Below are positions 53,700 to 64,000 of a DNA stretch of 64,000 bases, one piece after another. The notes beneath the pieces were generated by a model. The model ran no database searches and was not told the origin of the DNA. It saw nothing but the letters and a program-made list of their open reading frames with translations. This DNA is from Plazaster borealis (lineage: Eukaryota > Echinodermata > Asteroidea > Forcipulatida > Labidiasteridae): contig CM037458.1 in assembly GCA_021014325.1 (NCBI GenBank), positions 23,295,063 through 23,359,062 on the forward strand. The letters are read 5' to 3'. The position numbers were made by a program, and so were the translations under genes. Positions within the stretch are counted from its first letter, which is position 1. The number at the start of each line of letters is the position of its first letter.

Positions 53700-53771
53700 A
53701 CCATGTGAAGCGCTTTGGGACGCCCTTCGGGCGTGAAAAGCGCTATATAAAAACTAACCATTATTATTATT
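53700..53771 (+). mobile_element. LINE/SINE 3' end with hairpin
   Basis: GAAGCGCTTTGGGACGCCC, TTCGGGCGTGAAAAGCGCTA, TATAAAAACT, then ATTATTATT. Nested stems (AGCGCTTT with AAAAGCGCT; ACGCCC with GGGCGT) are the standard recognised 3' end of L2/CR1-type LINEs and their SINEs. Confidence 0.8.
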
Positions 53772-54052
53772 GACATGTTTTTCTATCTATTCTATGAGCT
53801 GTTCACAAGATGTGTACAGAAAGTGACTTCTGGAAGTGAACAACTTAATATTTAATTTCCACTTTAGTTTAGTCAGAGTTTTGGTGGAGGTAAAGGCTTG
53901 CATTGTTTTGCCCTCCATGTAAAAATCAATAACCAGTTGGAAAGTTTCACATTCTAACTTTTTCAAAGTTTCTCGGAAAGAATGATTGATTATTCAAGGA
54001 AAGACGGTTTATACCGTGGAGAGTTGCTCTGTGGAGAGCAATTTATTCAGGT

Positions 54053-54240
54053 ATGATATTTTTCCTAATTTAATCTGACTTCCGATTTTTTTAACCCTCA
54101 GAAAAATCAGCTAAATTGTTATTGAGTAGCCATAAAAGTTTGTAAAATGTAAAACCCAATACCATTTGTACATTCAGGTCAGCCCTTGTACTCAATAAAA
54201 ATTGTCCTACTTTTGCCCAAGGACCAAATATCATGCATGT
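54053..54240 (+). repeat. Dispersed repeat D, copy 2
   Basis: Aligns with 12350-12535, best across AGGTCAGCCCTTGTACTCAA and TAAAAATTGTCCTACTTT. Same orientation. Confidence 0.75.
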
Positions 54241-54559
54241 TTGTTACACAATTTACATAATTTAGAAATTACAATGGGCATTCCATGCAGGTATATTGCA
54301 AAGCAGTATATTTGGATTAGGTTTTTGAAGCTGTTTTTCCTTTTATTTAATCTTCTTCTCATAATACCCCTTGACAAACTGTTTCTAGTCTAAGAAGTAA
54401 CTATTACTAGTAAACTTGTGTGTAAATCTCTTCTGGGAATAGTGTTGACTTTGAAAGGAACTCTTGGTAAAGTCTCGATGTTTCAAACAGTATGTTTCTA
54501 TTTTAATTAACTTTTTCTACAATAAAGTTACTTCTACTTAGTTTGTTTAGTCGGCCATA
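54241..54559. other. Unassigned
   Basis: Nothing supported. Confidence 0.4.
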
Positions 54560-54765
54560 TGAACGGGGGTGACTGCTCTATATTCTGACACCCCTATGTT
54601 CGGACACCCCTATGTTCTGGGAAAAAAACTTTGTGATTTACACCCTAGGGTTAGGGTTAGGGTTAGGGTTAGGGTTAGGATTAAGATTAGGATTAGGATT
54701 AGGAAAATACACTTGCAGTGTCGAAAACATAGAGGTGTCGAAACATAGCTGTATAACCCGTAACA
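54560..54765 (-). repeat. Telomere-core repeat element, copy 3
   Basis: Reverse complement of the 37686 copy in layout. On plus: GGTGACTGCTCTATATTCTG, ACACCCCTATGTTCGGACAC, TTGTGATTTACACC, a TTAGGG tract, GGATTAGGAAAATACACTTG, then AACATAGAGGTGTCGAAACA. Matching words are GTGACTGCTCTAT (reverse of ATAGAGCAGTCAC) and TTAGGAAAA (reverse of TTTTCCTAA). Confidence 0.85.
54645..54703. repeat. Interstitial telomeric tract (TTAGGG)n
   Basis: Five perfect TTAGGG units grading into GGATTA/GATTA variants. Confidence 0.95.
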
Positions 54766-56970
54766 GGCATTTTGTAATGCACAACTATGCAATATGCGTA
54801 ACTACTAAGTGTGGCACATGGGAGTTTTATCAACTTCCTTGCGAACTCCGAAGAGAAATTAGAATGTTCCACTCGGCCTAAACCCAAGTTGCTTGTAAAG
54901 ATGGCATCCATTGGGAATTAACTATACACCTTTCTTTTGTTTCAAACATGGAACACCATTTTCTATAGACAACCTTGAGTAGTACAAAATTAATAACTTG
55001 AATGGCACAAATTTGGCCTCAAAAAACATTGACACCCTTTGCTACGAAGAACATCAAGTACTTTCGATTTTTTGGGGGTGACAAACTATTGTTTGGTCAG
55101 TGATTTTGGCTATTTTTTATAGAATTTGAATAAATGATAAATTATTGTACTTTTTTTACTGTGAAGGCCGCCCATACTTTTGCCAACCATGTTTGGCAAA
55201 ACTTGGGGCTGTGAATTAGAGGTAACTACGACGTTGTATTTATGAGCTGGCATGCCACGTTCCATCCCTCTTGAGAATCTTTCTAAATGTTATCCTAAAT
55301 CCCTTTATCATCCAAGCTGACTGTTTTGACAAAAGTCATTATGATAAAGTCAGCAAAACATCGGATAGGCAAAAAGAAACAAAGCTCCAATGAATTTTAG
55401 GCAACGCTTTCCTTCTACTTCCGTGGGCTATAGGAATAGATTACAGCTCTGGTTAGATCAGGCATTTGTATTCCCTCTTGTCAATCTATGAGAAGTAAAA
55501 ACAGCATACACTGAAAAACATGCCTAAGTCTTTTACTCCGGAGCACCCACAGCCTAGGATTAGACAGCTCATCCAAGTTTTAAAAAAGATTAATACCAAA
55601 ACACAAGTTTCTCAAAGAAAACAAGTTATTGGAAAAAAACAAATTTAGTAGTATTTATCTGAAAGCTTGAGTCGACAATACTCCAGAGAAATAATATGTC
55701 TGTACGAATTATCAGACAAAAATAATGCAAAGGAAATTTGTATGAAACAATCCCAATGAGAACATGTGCAACATCCTTGACAATACCTTAAAAAAAACAT
55801 CTTCATTATTTTTTCATATATGACATTTTTCGCTAGGGTATTCTGGGTTTGGTTATTCCCTTATTGTTTGAAAATTAAAACTTACACTACAATTACACCA
55901 TCCCCTCCCCAAAATTGATCAGTGACCTGCGTTAGGACTTGCCCCCCCCCCTGTAAGCCACTTCGGTCATTGACCAAGAACACTCAACCATATTCTAACA
56001 ACACTATTCATATAAATGTTTGCCCATTTTATATGTTTTTTGTGTCATCTTATTGAAGTCCTCCGTTTCCTTTCTCTGGACAAACTACAGCAAGCAAATG
56101 AAAATTCATTTGATTAAATATACAATACAGAAAATAAAATGCATTGACTGATTTTGTTTTCAATTAAATAAGGTGAATTTAATATTGACGGCATAAAGCC
56201 TTTTACCCCTTCCCTTCTTCCTCTCTTCTACTCTCACATTGAAAGTATTATTAAACTCGCTAGTGATAGTATATTGAGCATTGTTACATCCTACCCGACA
56301 GGAAATTAACAGGGTAGGATGAGCACCAGCCACGGCTCGGTCGTCTCCAAGACAACTACTGTATCTTTGACGGTTTGTTTTTCTTCTTCTTCTTCTTCTT
56401 CTGCTCCTCCAATACTTCTGTTGATTTAATCATTGAATACCACGTTGAAGCACAGAGGGTTTCAGGGGGATGTGTTTGCCAGCCACTTCTCTTTCTGCTT
56501 GGATCAAGTTCCGTAGAGAGAGCTTGCCAAGGAACTGATGCTATACCCCTCCCTCTCTCTCCTTCGTCTTCCTTTATTTCTAAGGAGAAGCAAACATGGC
56601 TGCATTATGCAGCCTGCTATTTGTGTGAAGTCATCAATCATTACATTGGCAATTAGCGATGGAGCACCAGTTTGGTAAACAATAGAAAGAGGTGGTGTAA
56701 ACGAGAATTCCTAGGAGACTTTATTCAGTGAGACTATATGCCATCTGAGGGGTAATTTTTTAGTGGGGTATCTCTCTAATCAAATCAGTATTTATGACTG
56801 ACAGAGATATGCTTTTAGGATCACAGTAAAGCAATGGTAAATTTACCTACGCATACAGCATTTTGAAATTGTGTGTTTTAGCTCTCATGGAAGCTGCAAA
56901 AATGTCTAAAATAAAACCTTGGGTGTGATCCTTAGCTATCTGGCTGTTATAGGTTGCATGGCTTCTGACT
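54766..56970. other. Unassigned; (TTC)n at 56382-56402
   Basis: Mostly AT-rich unique sequence. C run at 55943-55952. The frame at 56375-56656 starts in the TTC run and is not convincing. Confidence 0.4.
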
Positions 56971-57160
56971 GGCACCCCGAAGACAGATATTGACAAAATA
57001 GGCAGACCGCAAACAGTAGGGCTAGATAGCTCAGTTGGTAGAGCGCCGACACATTAATTCGGAGGTCGCAGGTTCAAGTCCCGCCCTAATCAATTGTTCT
57101 TTGTTCAACCCAAAATTATTTAATATTTAAATAGTAGGTTTCCCTTGTGGTTTTCTTACT
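56971..57160 (+). mobile_element. tRNA-like SINE (family C), better copy
   Basis: The tRNA-like unit 57018-57092 has TAGCTCAGTTGGTAGAGC (intact D arm), a poorly paired anticodon arm (CCGACACATTAATTCGG) and B box GGTTCAAGTCC. The residue before the anticodon is not U, and the acceptor arm pairs badly, so this is a SINE head rather than a tRNA gene. Leader and downstream sequence match 6655-6830. Confidence 0.8.
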
Positions 57161-58367
57161 TGATATATGATAAAATAAAAATGTCTACACACATGAGGGA
57201 TGCAGCATTGATTTTTGGAAGAGTACATTAAAATGAAAATCAGGATTGACAATTGGATTGGAGTAAGGGCTTACGTTTCTAAGGAAATGGCTTGCTATGG
57301 TAACACATTTTATTTTATTTTTACAATTTTTGTAAACACATGATATACTTCTATTGCCTGCCATACTATAGTTAGATTAAAAGTCAATTTAAAATATTCC
57401 TAGCAAGTCTTCAGCTTGAATAAAGGAAAATTATTTTTCTGAAAAGTGGAGTTTTTAATTACATGTTGGGGCCTCTCTCTTCTTGTAGGAAATCTTTGAA
57501 CCACAATACAAAACCATCATGCATAGAACAAATTTAACCATTGTGTGGTCACTAGGTGTAAGCATTTATAGAGCTAACAACTTGATTTGCTAATTTTAGG
57601 AGTACCCTGTTAAAGAAAAGGTTTTAACTTTTGTATTGTTCTTTTTTATTTTTCCCACCGAAATAAGCAAGATGAAATCACTGCAAGAAAAATATTTAGT
57701 CTTTCATTTTTTTAATTCAATTTAAAAAAAATGACATTTTCTGTTTAATTCACAGGCAGCCCAAATCAAAGGCCGCGTTAAAGTTGGCGAATGTTTATGT
57801 TTATAAATGATTAGGCTACTTCAGAATAACCTTGAGGGTAACCTAACATGGAAGGGCACTGCTGAAACTCCATATAACAGGATCAGATTCACTGAATCCT
57901 TGCCACGAGCAACACAACGAACATAATGTGCATCTCTTTAATTAGCCAATAGAGGGGGTAAATCAAGTGCACTTGAGTCTTACTGAGACTGGATCCTCTG
58001 AACAGCTCATTGGATTCAGCGTTTGATTCAGAAAAGAGAGCAAACGTTGTTGTCATATTCTTGGTTCTGAGGCTAGAGTAGTAATATACGTTCAAGTGTG
58101 ACCTGAATGTAATAAGCTAGCTCAAGCAAAACTAATGCAGAAATCGTTGTGTGCCTGACAGCTTCAGGCACACAAAGTAGTTTTTGTCCCAGCTACAGAA
58201 TGGCTCCTAAAAAAATGGCATTCCTGTCCCAATTTGGTTGCAAGAATTACCCTCCAAAACATGTTTCCCATTCCCATGCTAAAGTTAACCTTCCTATAAT
58301 GACTAATGAATGACAGAAAACTGATCAAACTTTCACACTCAGTTTTCTTTAAACACAATTTTGAAAG
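57161..58367. other. Unassigned
   Basis: AT-rich. A short inverted pair, GTGTGCCTGAC-GCTTCAGGCACAC, lies near 58150-58174. No gene. Confidence 0.4.
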
Positions 58368-58640
58368 TTAAAGGCAAAGTATACCTTTAGTTTTTTGGAA
58401 CCGTTTGATTGTTTTAGTCCTATATAAATGTAGATAGCCTATACACAAGCATGTCCACGCAGGAAGAATAATCCGTAATTGGAATACACAATCTGATAAA
58501 CGTTGCAGGCATGAAACGTTTCTCAGATGGACAATTTTGTGAATCCCTTTTCCAAAACCACATTCCTTAGATGGGAAATCATTTCTCAAAATGTGATTCA
58601 TTATCAACAGCTGCAGTGCCTCTACTAAGTAAGTTTTTAC
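58368..58640 (+). mobile_element. TTAA-family element (group gamma), right end lost
   Basis: TTAAAGGCAAAGTATACCTT at left. The interior matches 50591-50943 through CAACAGCTGCAGTGCCTCTA and TAAGTAAGTTTTTACATG, then stops. The right terminal repeat is missing. Confidence 0.85.
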
Positions 58641-58876
58641 ATGTAGGACCCACATAAAAACCAGGTTTGATCTTTGACATGAAATTCAATATGAAATGTC
58701 ATCATGCTTCAAACCCAACTTATTAGCAATCTCAGTTCCGTTTGCAATGAACGGCACACAGTTTTATCTTGAAGGTTTCTGAAATAGTGGGCATCCAATT
58801 TCAATTTGGAAAATCAATTCATTTTTTTTTTCTGTGACAAAGAATTGCATTTTATCTGTAATGATGAGATGCAGTG

Positions 58877-59455
58877 TGCACCCCCAGCCCCACCCCATCA
58901 TCCCAATCTACCTGTCCAATAATGAACATATTTATGCATCAGCAGTGCTTATAACCTACCCATGTAAACTTGAAATAACTAAATATTCCCATATTCAATC
59001 AATATTTAAGAAATTTGTCCACTGGGATAAATGTGTTCCCTTGTCTTGTAGTATCGACTATTATGCACCCGTCCCAATCCCAACTACATGAATCTTTAAT
59101 GTCTAATCATGAACATCTTTACGCATCAGCAGTACTTATAAAAATACAGCTGCACTTATGTAAATTTGAAATATGCTTCTCTCATACAAAATAAATCTTA
59201 AAGGAATTCTGCATTTACTTTGGGGTCAATCATGTTCCCCCGTCTTGTAGCACCCATTCCAATCCCAACTACCTTTGTCCAATAACGAAGCACCTTTATG
59301 CTTTAGCAGTGCTTAAATAACAATACACCTGTGTACCTATGTAAATTTGAAATAACAAACCCCTCTTCCATATTCAAGAAATTCTCACATTCTAATGTGG
59401 GTCAATTTGTTCCAGTGTCTTGTAGCACCGTACCATTGACTATATTACACCCAGT
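58877..59455 (+). repeat. ~180-bp tandem array, about three units
   Basis: AGCAGTGCTT (or AGCAGTACTT) occurs at 58941, 59128 and 59305, steps of 187 and 177. Each unit also has ATGTAAACTTGAAATAAC or ATGTAAATTTGAAATA, TGTCTTGTAG, and CCCAATCCCAACTAC or CCAATCCCAACTACC. Units differ by 15-25 per cent by eye, so the array is older than the one at 37 kb. Confidence 0.88.
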
Positions 59456-60345
59456 ATATCTCTGCTCTGAGCATCCCAGCTGAAGGGATCAATATGTCAG
59501 ATGCACCAGGCTTTTTACTATGATTCAAGATCACATATACTTGTATATGCAAATCTAAACTTGATTTTCCGGGAAATGGCCACGAGCGGAGTTACGCTAG
59601 CCTGGCACTGCGCCATACTTTCAGATTTATTTGGAAATTGGGTTTAAGATTATAGTAAACGCAGCCGTGGCTTTTTCCTCCCCAATGTGCCATAACAGTT
59701 TTTTCTGTTTGTGTTTTGTTTTGTTTTTGTTTTTATAATTGAAAATAACTTGAAGAAATTTTTTTTAGGAAAATCATAGCTACCTTTAGTGTGGGACTGC
59801 TTTTAGTGAATTGTTTTCATTTTTGTTTTGTCTATTTTATTTCCACTTCACTGGCAGCTAACTCGTACATAATTATATGAAAAATCAAACGTCACCATCC
59901 GTAAGATATAAACTGAATTATGCTAAAATAATACCAAATTATACTAAAATGATGTATTTTCATTGAAGTTACAATGTGGACCGCTGTAGTTTTAGGGGAA
60001 AAAATGAAGTGTTTTTCTGTCAGTGTGGCAGTGTCATAACTTAGTTTTTGGGAAGTGGTTTTATTGTGTCATACTTGCAAATACACAACAGGTTCTGCAC
60101 AACAAGTTCATAATTATTGAATGTCATATTTGCTTAAAATGTTGGAGAATTCTTTAAAAAGATCCAGTCATAGAAACAGAGAAAATGTGATTGCAACAGG
60201 TTTTTACTTTGCTATACAGCATTTACACTGACATGTGGACGAGAGATGCATGGTATACGGTAATCCTCATGTTATGAAATGCATTTATTGTTCCATAGAT
60301 ATTTTGCCAGGGCCGGGAAACATTCCTACGTTTTGGGGTGTTTTT
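59456..60345. other. Unassigned
   Basis: T-rich runs (59695-59770). No gene or repeat recognised. Confidence 0.4.
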
Positions 60346-60715
60346 TTAAAGGCACTGAACACGTTTGGTAATTGTCAAAGACCAGTGTTCTCACTTTGTG
60401 TATCCCAACATATGCATAAAATAACAAGCCTGTGAAAATTTGGGCTCAATTGGTCATCGAAGTTGCAAGAAAATGATGAAAGAAAAACACCCTTGTTGTA
60501 CAAATTGGTGTGCTTTCAGATAGGAATAAAAGGCTTCTTGCAAGAAGTTTTTATTATTTTAGTGAGATATTACCTCTTTCTCAAAAACTATGTTACTTCA
60601 GAGGGAGTCGTTTCTCACAATGTTTTATACTATCAACAGCTCTCTGTTGCTCGTTACCAAGTCAGTTTTTATGCTAATATTTTGAGTAATTACCAAATGT
60701 GTACAGTGCCTTTAA
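60346..60715 (+). mobile_element. TTAA-flanked inverted-repeat element (group alpha)
   Basis: TTAAAGGCACTGAACACGTT to AATGTGTACAGTGCCTTTAA. Near full-length match to 3802-4176, including GCTTCTTGCAAGAAG at the centre. TTAA on both sides. The open frame through it is a by-product of repeat conservation. Confidence 0.93.
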
Positions 60716-61149
60716 GTGAGGAGTATTGGGTTAGTCAACAATATAATAGATTTATATTAAAAGGTTTTCATCTTTCGAAAGAACACAACAAGTAAAGGTC
60801 ACGGTTTCAAGCTCCGCCCCAAAAAAGTAATGCATCGATGTAGCCTTTTGTTGTTTGACAAAATAAACTATTTGGTCTGCTCATCCCTGGATAAGCAATT
60901 ACACCAAGTTTATTTTCCTTTGACTTGTTTTGCAATGATCAATAGCCTGACATTATGCTGAATGTTTTTAAAGTTCCCCTGACATTTGTCGACGCTAAAA
61001 GTTCAAGTTGGGTCGGTTAGTGTTCGCATGACATCCAGGCTTATTGATGTGGCCCTTTTTTTTTAGTTCACAAAAAAACTGAGAGCGAGCAATAGTTTGA
61101 ATTATGCAGGGACAACTAGGTGAGTTTAATTTCAGTATTTTTTTGTATT
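60716..61149. other. Unassigned
   Basis: Nothing supported. Confidence 0.4.
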
Positions 61150-61862
61150 TTTTATCATGTCTGTATTTCTGTTCCAAGTGACTATCTACCAGAGCAGTGA
61201 AATATATTTCACTTCTACAGAACAGCTTGTCCTACGTTTGTTCTATCTCGTCTTGACATGGAAAACTCACTTTTATTTCGCCTTCCAGATGTCTTACTTT
61301 CTCACCTTCAATGCCTACAAAATACCGCTGCTCATTTGGTAAATTCACCCCCCAAAACACTCTCATGTAACACCTGTCCTTTTAGATCTACATTGGCTCC
61401 CTATAGAGGTTTTACAGTCATGTGATGTTATGACGTGACTATGTGTTTGAGACGCCATATTGCCGGTCAATGGGCAAGCACCAACGTACATCCTGGACAC
61501 GCTCAACATCTATAAACCATCCCACAACCTTCCATCCGGAAATAAATATCTTCTTCAAGAAGTAAAATCTCTTTGCACCTTTGGGGGGGGGGGGGACACA
61601 CAGATAATTTTCTGCTGCAGCACCACATCTCTGGAATCAGCTACCTGTTCACATTAAAACTGCCAATATACTATTCACTCATTCAAAAAGTCTCTCAAAG
61701 CACGCCTCATGTCAAAAGCAGTTTGTTTTTTCTGAACTGATTTTCCTTTGTTTTCTGTTCCCTTCTGTTTTCCTGTTTCATTGATACAGCCTTGTGCACC
61801 TTTGATGGATATGTTCGCTTTATAAGTCTTCGCTATTATCCTTATCATTATTATTGTTTGTG
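61150..61862 (+). pseudogene. L2-like LINE, 3' RT fragment with tail
   Basis: In shifting frames: SRLDMENSLLFRLPDVLLSH, LQCLQNTAAHLV (RT thumb region, family consensus SRLDYxNSLL...LQxxQNxAARLV); then LNGQAPTY-like VNGQAPTYILDTLNIYKPSH; then, after a G-run frameshift at 61580-61593, FSAAAPHLWNQLPVHIKTAN and FTHSKSLKARLMS before a stop. The 3' UTR ends GGATATGTTCGCTTTATAAG and an ATTATTATT tail. The catalytic RT core and endonuclease are absent, so it is a 5'-truncated, frameshifted copy. Confidence 0.9.
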
Positions 61863-64000
61863 TATGACCAATGACACCATTTGTTTACAATATTGACGTT
61901 GGGTAATACAGAGCAAAGGGAATCCTTCAATGACAGACAGCCAGCGTAACACGTTATTTTTCATCTTAGATTGCCACAGAAATAAGACAAGGCCTAAGGG
62001 TTATAGCAACAAAGTGTTAGCAGTAGAGGGCGCTTCCAAAATTTAAAAGGAATTATGCAGTTTCCGCTGACATTATTGAACTGAAGTTTTTTTCTGAAGA
62101 TTACCTTATTGAATGGCCTAAGGAAACCATTGTAAAAATTGGTCTTTCACTTCTTCACAGTACAGCCACCGTGTTGAACGCAAGGTACATGTATGCCTGT
62201 AAAGTGTTTGTGTATGAGCCCAGAAAGGCACAAAACAACATTGGACGGTCTTTTTGGCAAAGCATGTTCACTCTTTTTCTCAGGTTTTCAGTGACAAACA
62301 ACCGGTAAAAATGTCATCAAATTAAGGTCACTTATGTGCTTATAATAATGATGGTCATGTCAACTTGGCAAATCAGATAAACAAAACTAAGGCCATTTCT
62401 GAATAAGGAGCTGCGGCTGCCACTGCGGCTGCGGATGCCACTGCGGCTGCGGCTGGATCACCACATTTAAATGTGTTTGAGAATAGACTGCCCTTAGCAA
62501 AAAACCTCAGCCACAGTCGCCAATTCGACGACTTGACGTGTTGGTAGACAACTTTCGAGTACATCATAGTATATCCAAGAGGAAGATTTCTCAACACAAT
62601 ACTGGTACTGGAACCAAGTTTTATGAAAAGTAAGGTTTCAGACTACAAATTGTTCCAAAGGTTTTTCAATCTTTACAATGATGCATTATGCTTTGAATGC
62701 AGCTAGTTCTAGAGTATTAGAGATACATTATCTGGCGCTCTGCTTTGGACAGGAAAAGTGCAATAAGAAATCACCTTTAAGATGAGTCAAGGAAGACTTT
62801 GTTTGCATCAAAATCCATCAAAACATCATTAATAAAACATTTTGATAAAAGGAAAAACACTTTATTTGCCTGTACTCTCCGTGCACTTACCAAAGTGATT
62901 TAACCTCAAAGAAACCTCATAAAAAGAAGTTACTATAGTTACTATATATTTTGTTGTCTGTTTAAGTGAAGTAAGAGTAAAAAGGAGTTGTTTCTTGGGT
63001 GTCGTGTGTGCCCCCCCATAAAATTGTATTAGTTAAGTCTATGAATTCATTCACTTGTCAGATTCTTTGAGGCTCTTAATTTCCTCCCCCTCCTTCCAAG
63101 CCGGTGTTTGTCGCTCTCCAAAAAGCCTATTTTGTCAACACTCCCGAATTGATTTTTTCGCTGTCTCTAATGGAATAGAGTTTTTGTCGGTCACGACCAA
63201 GAGTTGCTGAGTGATTTCTCTGCAAAGAGAGCCTCTAATGCTGTTGTCTTTAATCCTTTAGGCATAATTCATGCTCACATCGTCCCCGCGATCTTCTTAA
63301 AGGTGTCGACGCAAGATTGGTATTCGGGAAAATTCATGCTCATTGCAAACGATCAAACAAAACTTGCATACAAACTTATCAAACAAACTTGTATATTGAC
63401 TCTTTTATAGCACTATAATTGTTTGCAGAATTTAAAATTTGATATGTTCACGGGGGTGGGGGGGTTTTTGTTTGTAAAAAAGGGAGATGCTGAGTCGAGT
63501 TTACTCGTCTAAAAGTTTCTTTTTAGTTATCCACTGGCTTTATGTAATTATTTCATTTTAGTTTTTCAAGGAGGCACATTCTGTCTTATCTACAGTGATC
63601 AGTAAAATGAAATTACCGAAATCAAATATGAAATCTAACAAGTTGTGAAAACATCTTTCAATAAAACAGAGTGTCTCATCTATTCCTTCTTTATTATTAC
63701 TCTCTTTTTGTTTGTGGCATGGAGGTTTCATGTATTTATATAACAAATAGTTCAACTTGTGTTTACCCAGAGGTGTAGTTGCCCTATTTCTCATGGTTAT
63801 TTGATTAAATTCCAAATGAAATTTGATTCAAGTCAACTCTGTAAAGTCTCTTGCGTATTCAAATATTGGGATTCATTAAAGTGCACAATTTGTTTCCTTC
63901 ACGTATTAAAGCAACGTAGCTTTGAATCCATGGCTCCTCAAAGTACACGCAATGAGGAGTCGCACGGTTCAGAGTTGTGTATTGAGAGAGTTGCATCACG
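61863..64000. other. Unassigned; GC-rich codon-like repeat at 62409-62457
   Basis: 62409-62457 is a GCTGCGGCTGCCACTGCGGC-type hexamer/trinucleotide repeat, and the alanine-rich minus-strand frame over it is a consequence. G run at 63453-63464. No gene recognised up to the window end. Confidence 0.4.

Noticed and set aside
57018..57092. Functional tRNA gene
   Set aside because: D arm and B box are good, but the acceptor arm pairs badly, the anticodon stem has mismatches and U33 is missing. The unit is repeated with shared flanks at 6.7 kb, so it is a SINE head.
62373..62597. Alanine-rich protein on the minus strand
   Set aside because: The alanine run is just translation of the GCTGCGGCTGC-type simple repeat at 62409-62457; the rest is unremarkable.
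1..64000. Bacterial or viral genome segment
   Set aside because: No dense coding on either strand, no Shine-Dalgarno-led genes, and abundant SINE/LINE and telomeric TTAGGG motifs point to an animal nuclear genome.

Overview
This window is AT-rich, intron-less-looking eukaryotic DNA from an animal, most likely a marine deuterostome and probably an echinoderm (sea star-like). The reasons are TTAGGG-type telomeric motifs, tRNA-derived SINEs, L2/CR1-type LINE relics, and a dense population of short TTAA-flanked elements of a kind I associate with echinoderm genomes. The last point is from memory and was not checked. I see no bacterial-style genes, no operons, no rRNA and no CRISPR array. I found no confidently recognisable host protein-coding gene. 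The window is best read as intergenic or large-intron sequence. The only gene-like host candidate is a possible exon at about 40521-40739 (+) with a strong splice donor.

What dominates is mobile and repetitive DNA. (1) Fifteen short elements carry similar terminal inverted repeats and TTAA at or near both ends: about 712-1046, 3802-4176, 7446-7842, 8542-8936, 14794-15046, 15118-15577, 15676-16040, 19907-20277, 21717-22107, 36280-36674, 42103-42444, 48593-48835, 50591-50943, 58368-58640 and 60346-60715. They fall into several related groups that share end modules and differ in the centre. (2) SINEs: Leu-tRNA-like SINEs at 10021, 18981, 25992, 29088, 43621 and 46583; a second tRNA-like family at 6466; a third at 6655 and 56971. 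(3) LINE relics: reverse-transcriptase fragments at 28688-29035 (-) and 61150-61862 (+), an internally deleted endonuclease/RT element at 34575-35455 (-), and several detached LINE-type 3' tails. (4) Other inverted-repeat elements at 17853, 25202, 26883, 28200, 30410, 35486, 38046, 42625 (nested), 44514 and 51783. (5) Tandem arrays: a ~109-bp satellite at 37040-37685, a ~180-bp array at 58877-59455, a 16-bp minisatellite of about 44 units at 47031-47738, and many microsatellites.

The most unusual signal is a three-copy family (37686-37890, 47031-47830, 54560-54765). In it a short interstitial telomeric tract sits between inverted flanks built from a 16-bp motif; one copy has expanded into the minisatellite. 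Other informative structures are: a paralogous empty site for one TTAA element (filled near 3802-4176, empty near 7008); a SINE with an 11-bp target duplication beside an RT relic; a 314-bp element with perfect 22-bp inverted ends; a CpG-rich 533-bp inverted-repeat element enclosing a 90-codon ORF; and a hairpin element nested inside a second inverted-repeat element.

The remaining stretches are listed as unassigned. Most are low-complexity or unique AT-rich sequence. A few (for example 45095-45345) are dense in homeodomain-, forkhead- and AP-1-like motifs and could be regulatory, but this is untested.
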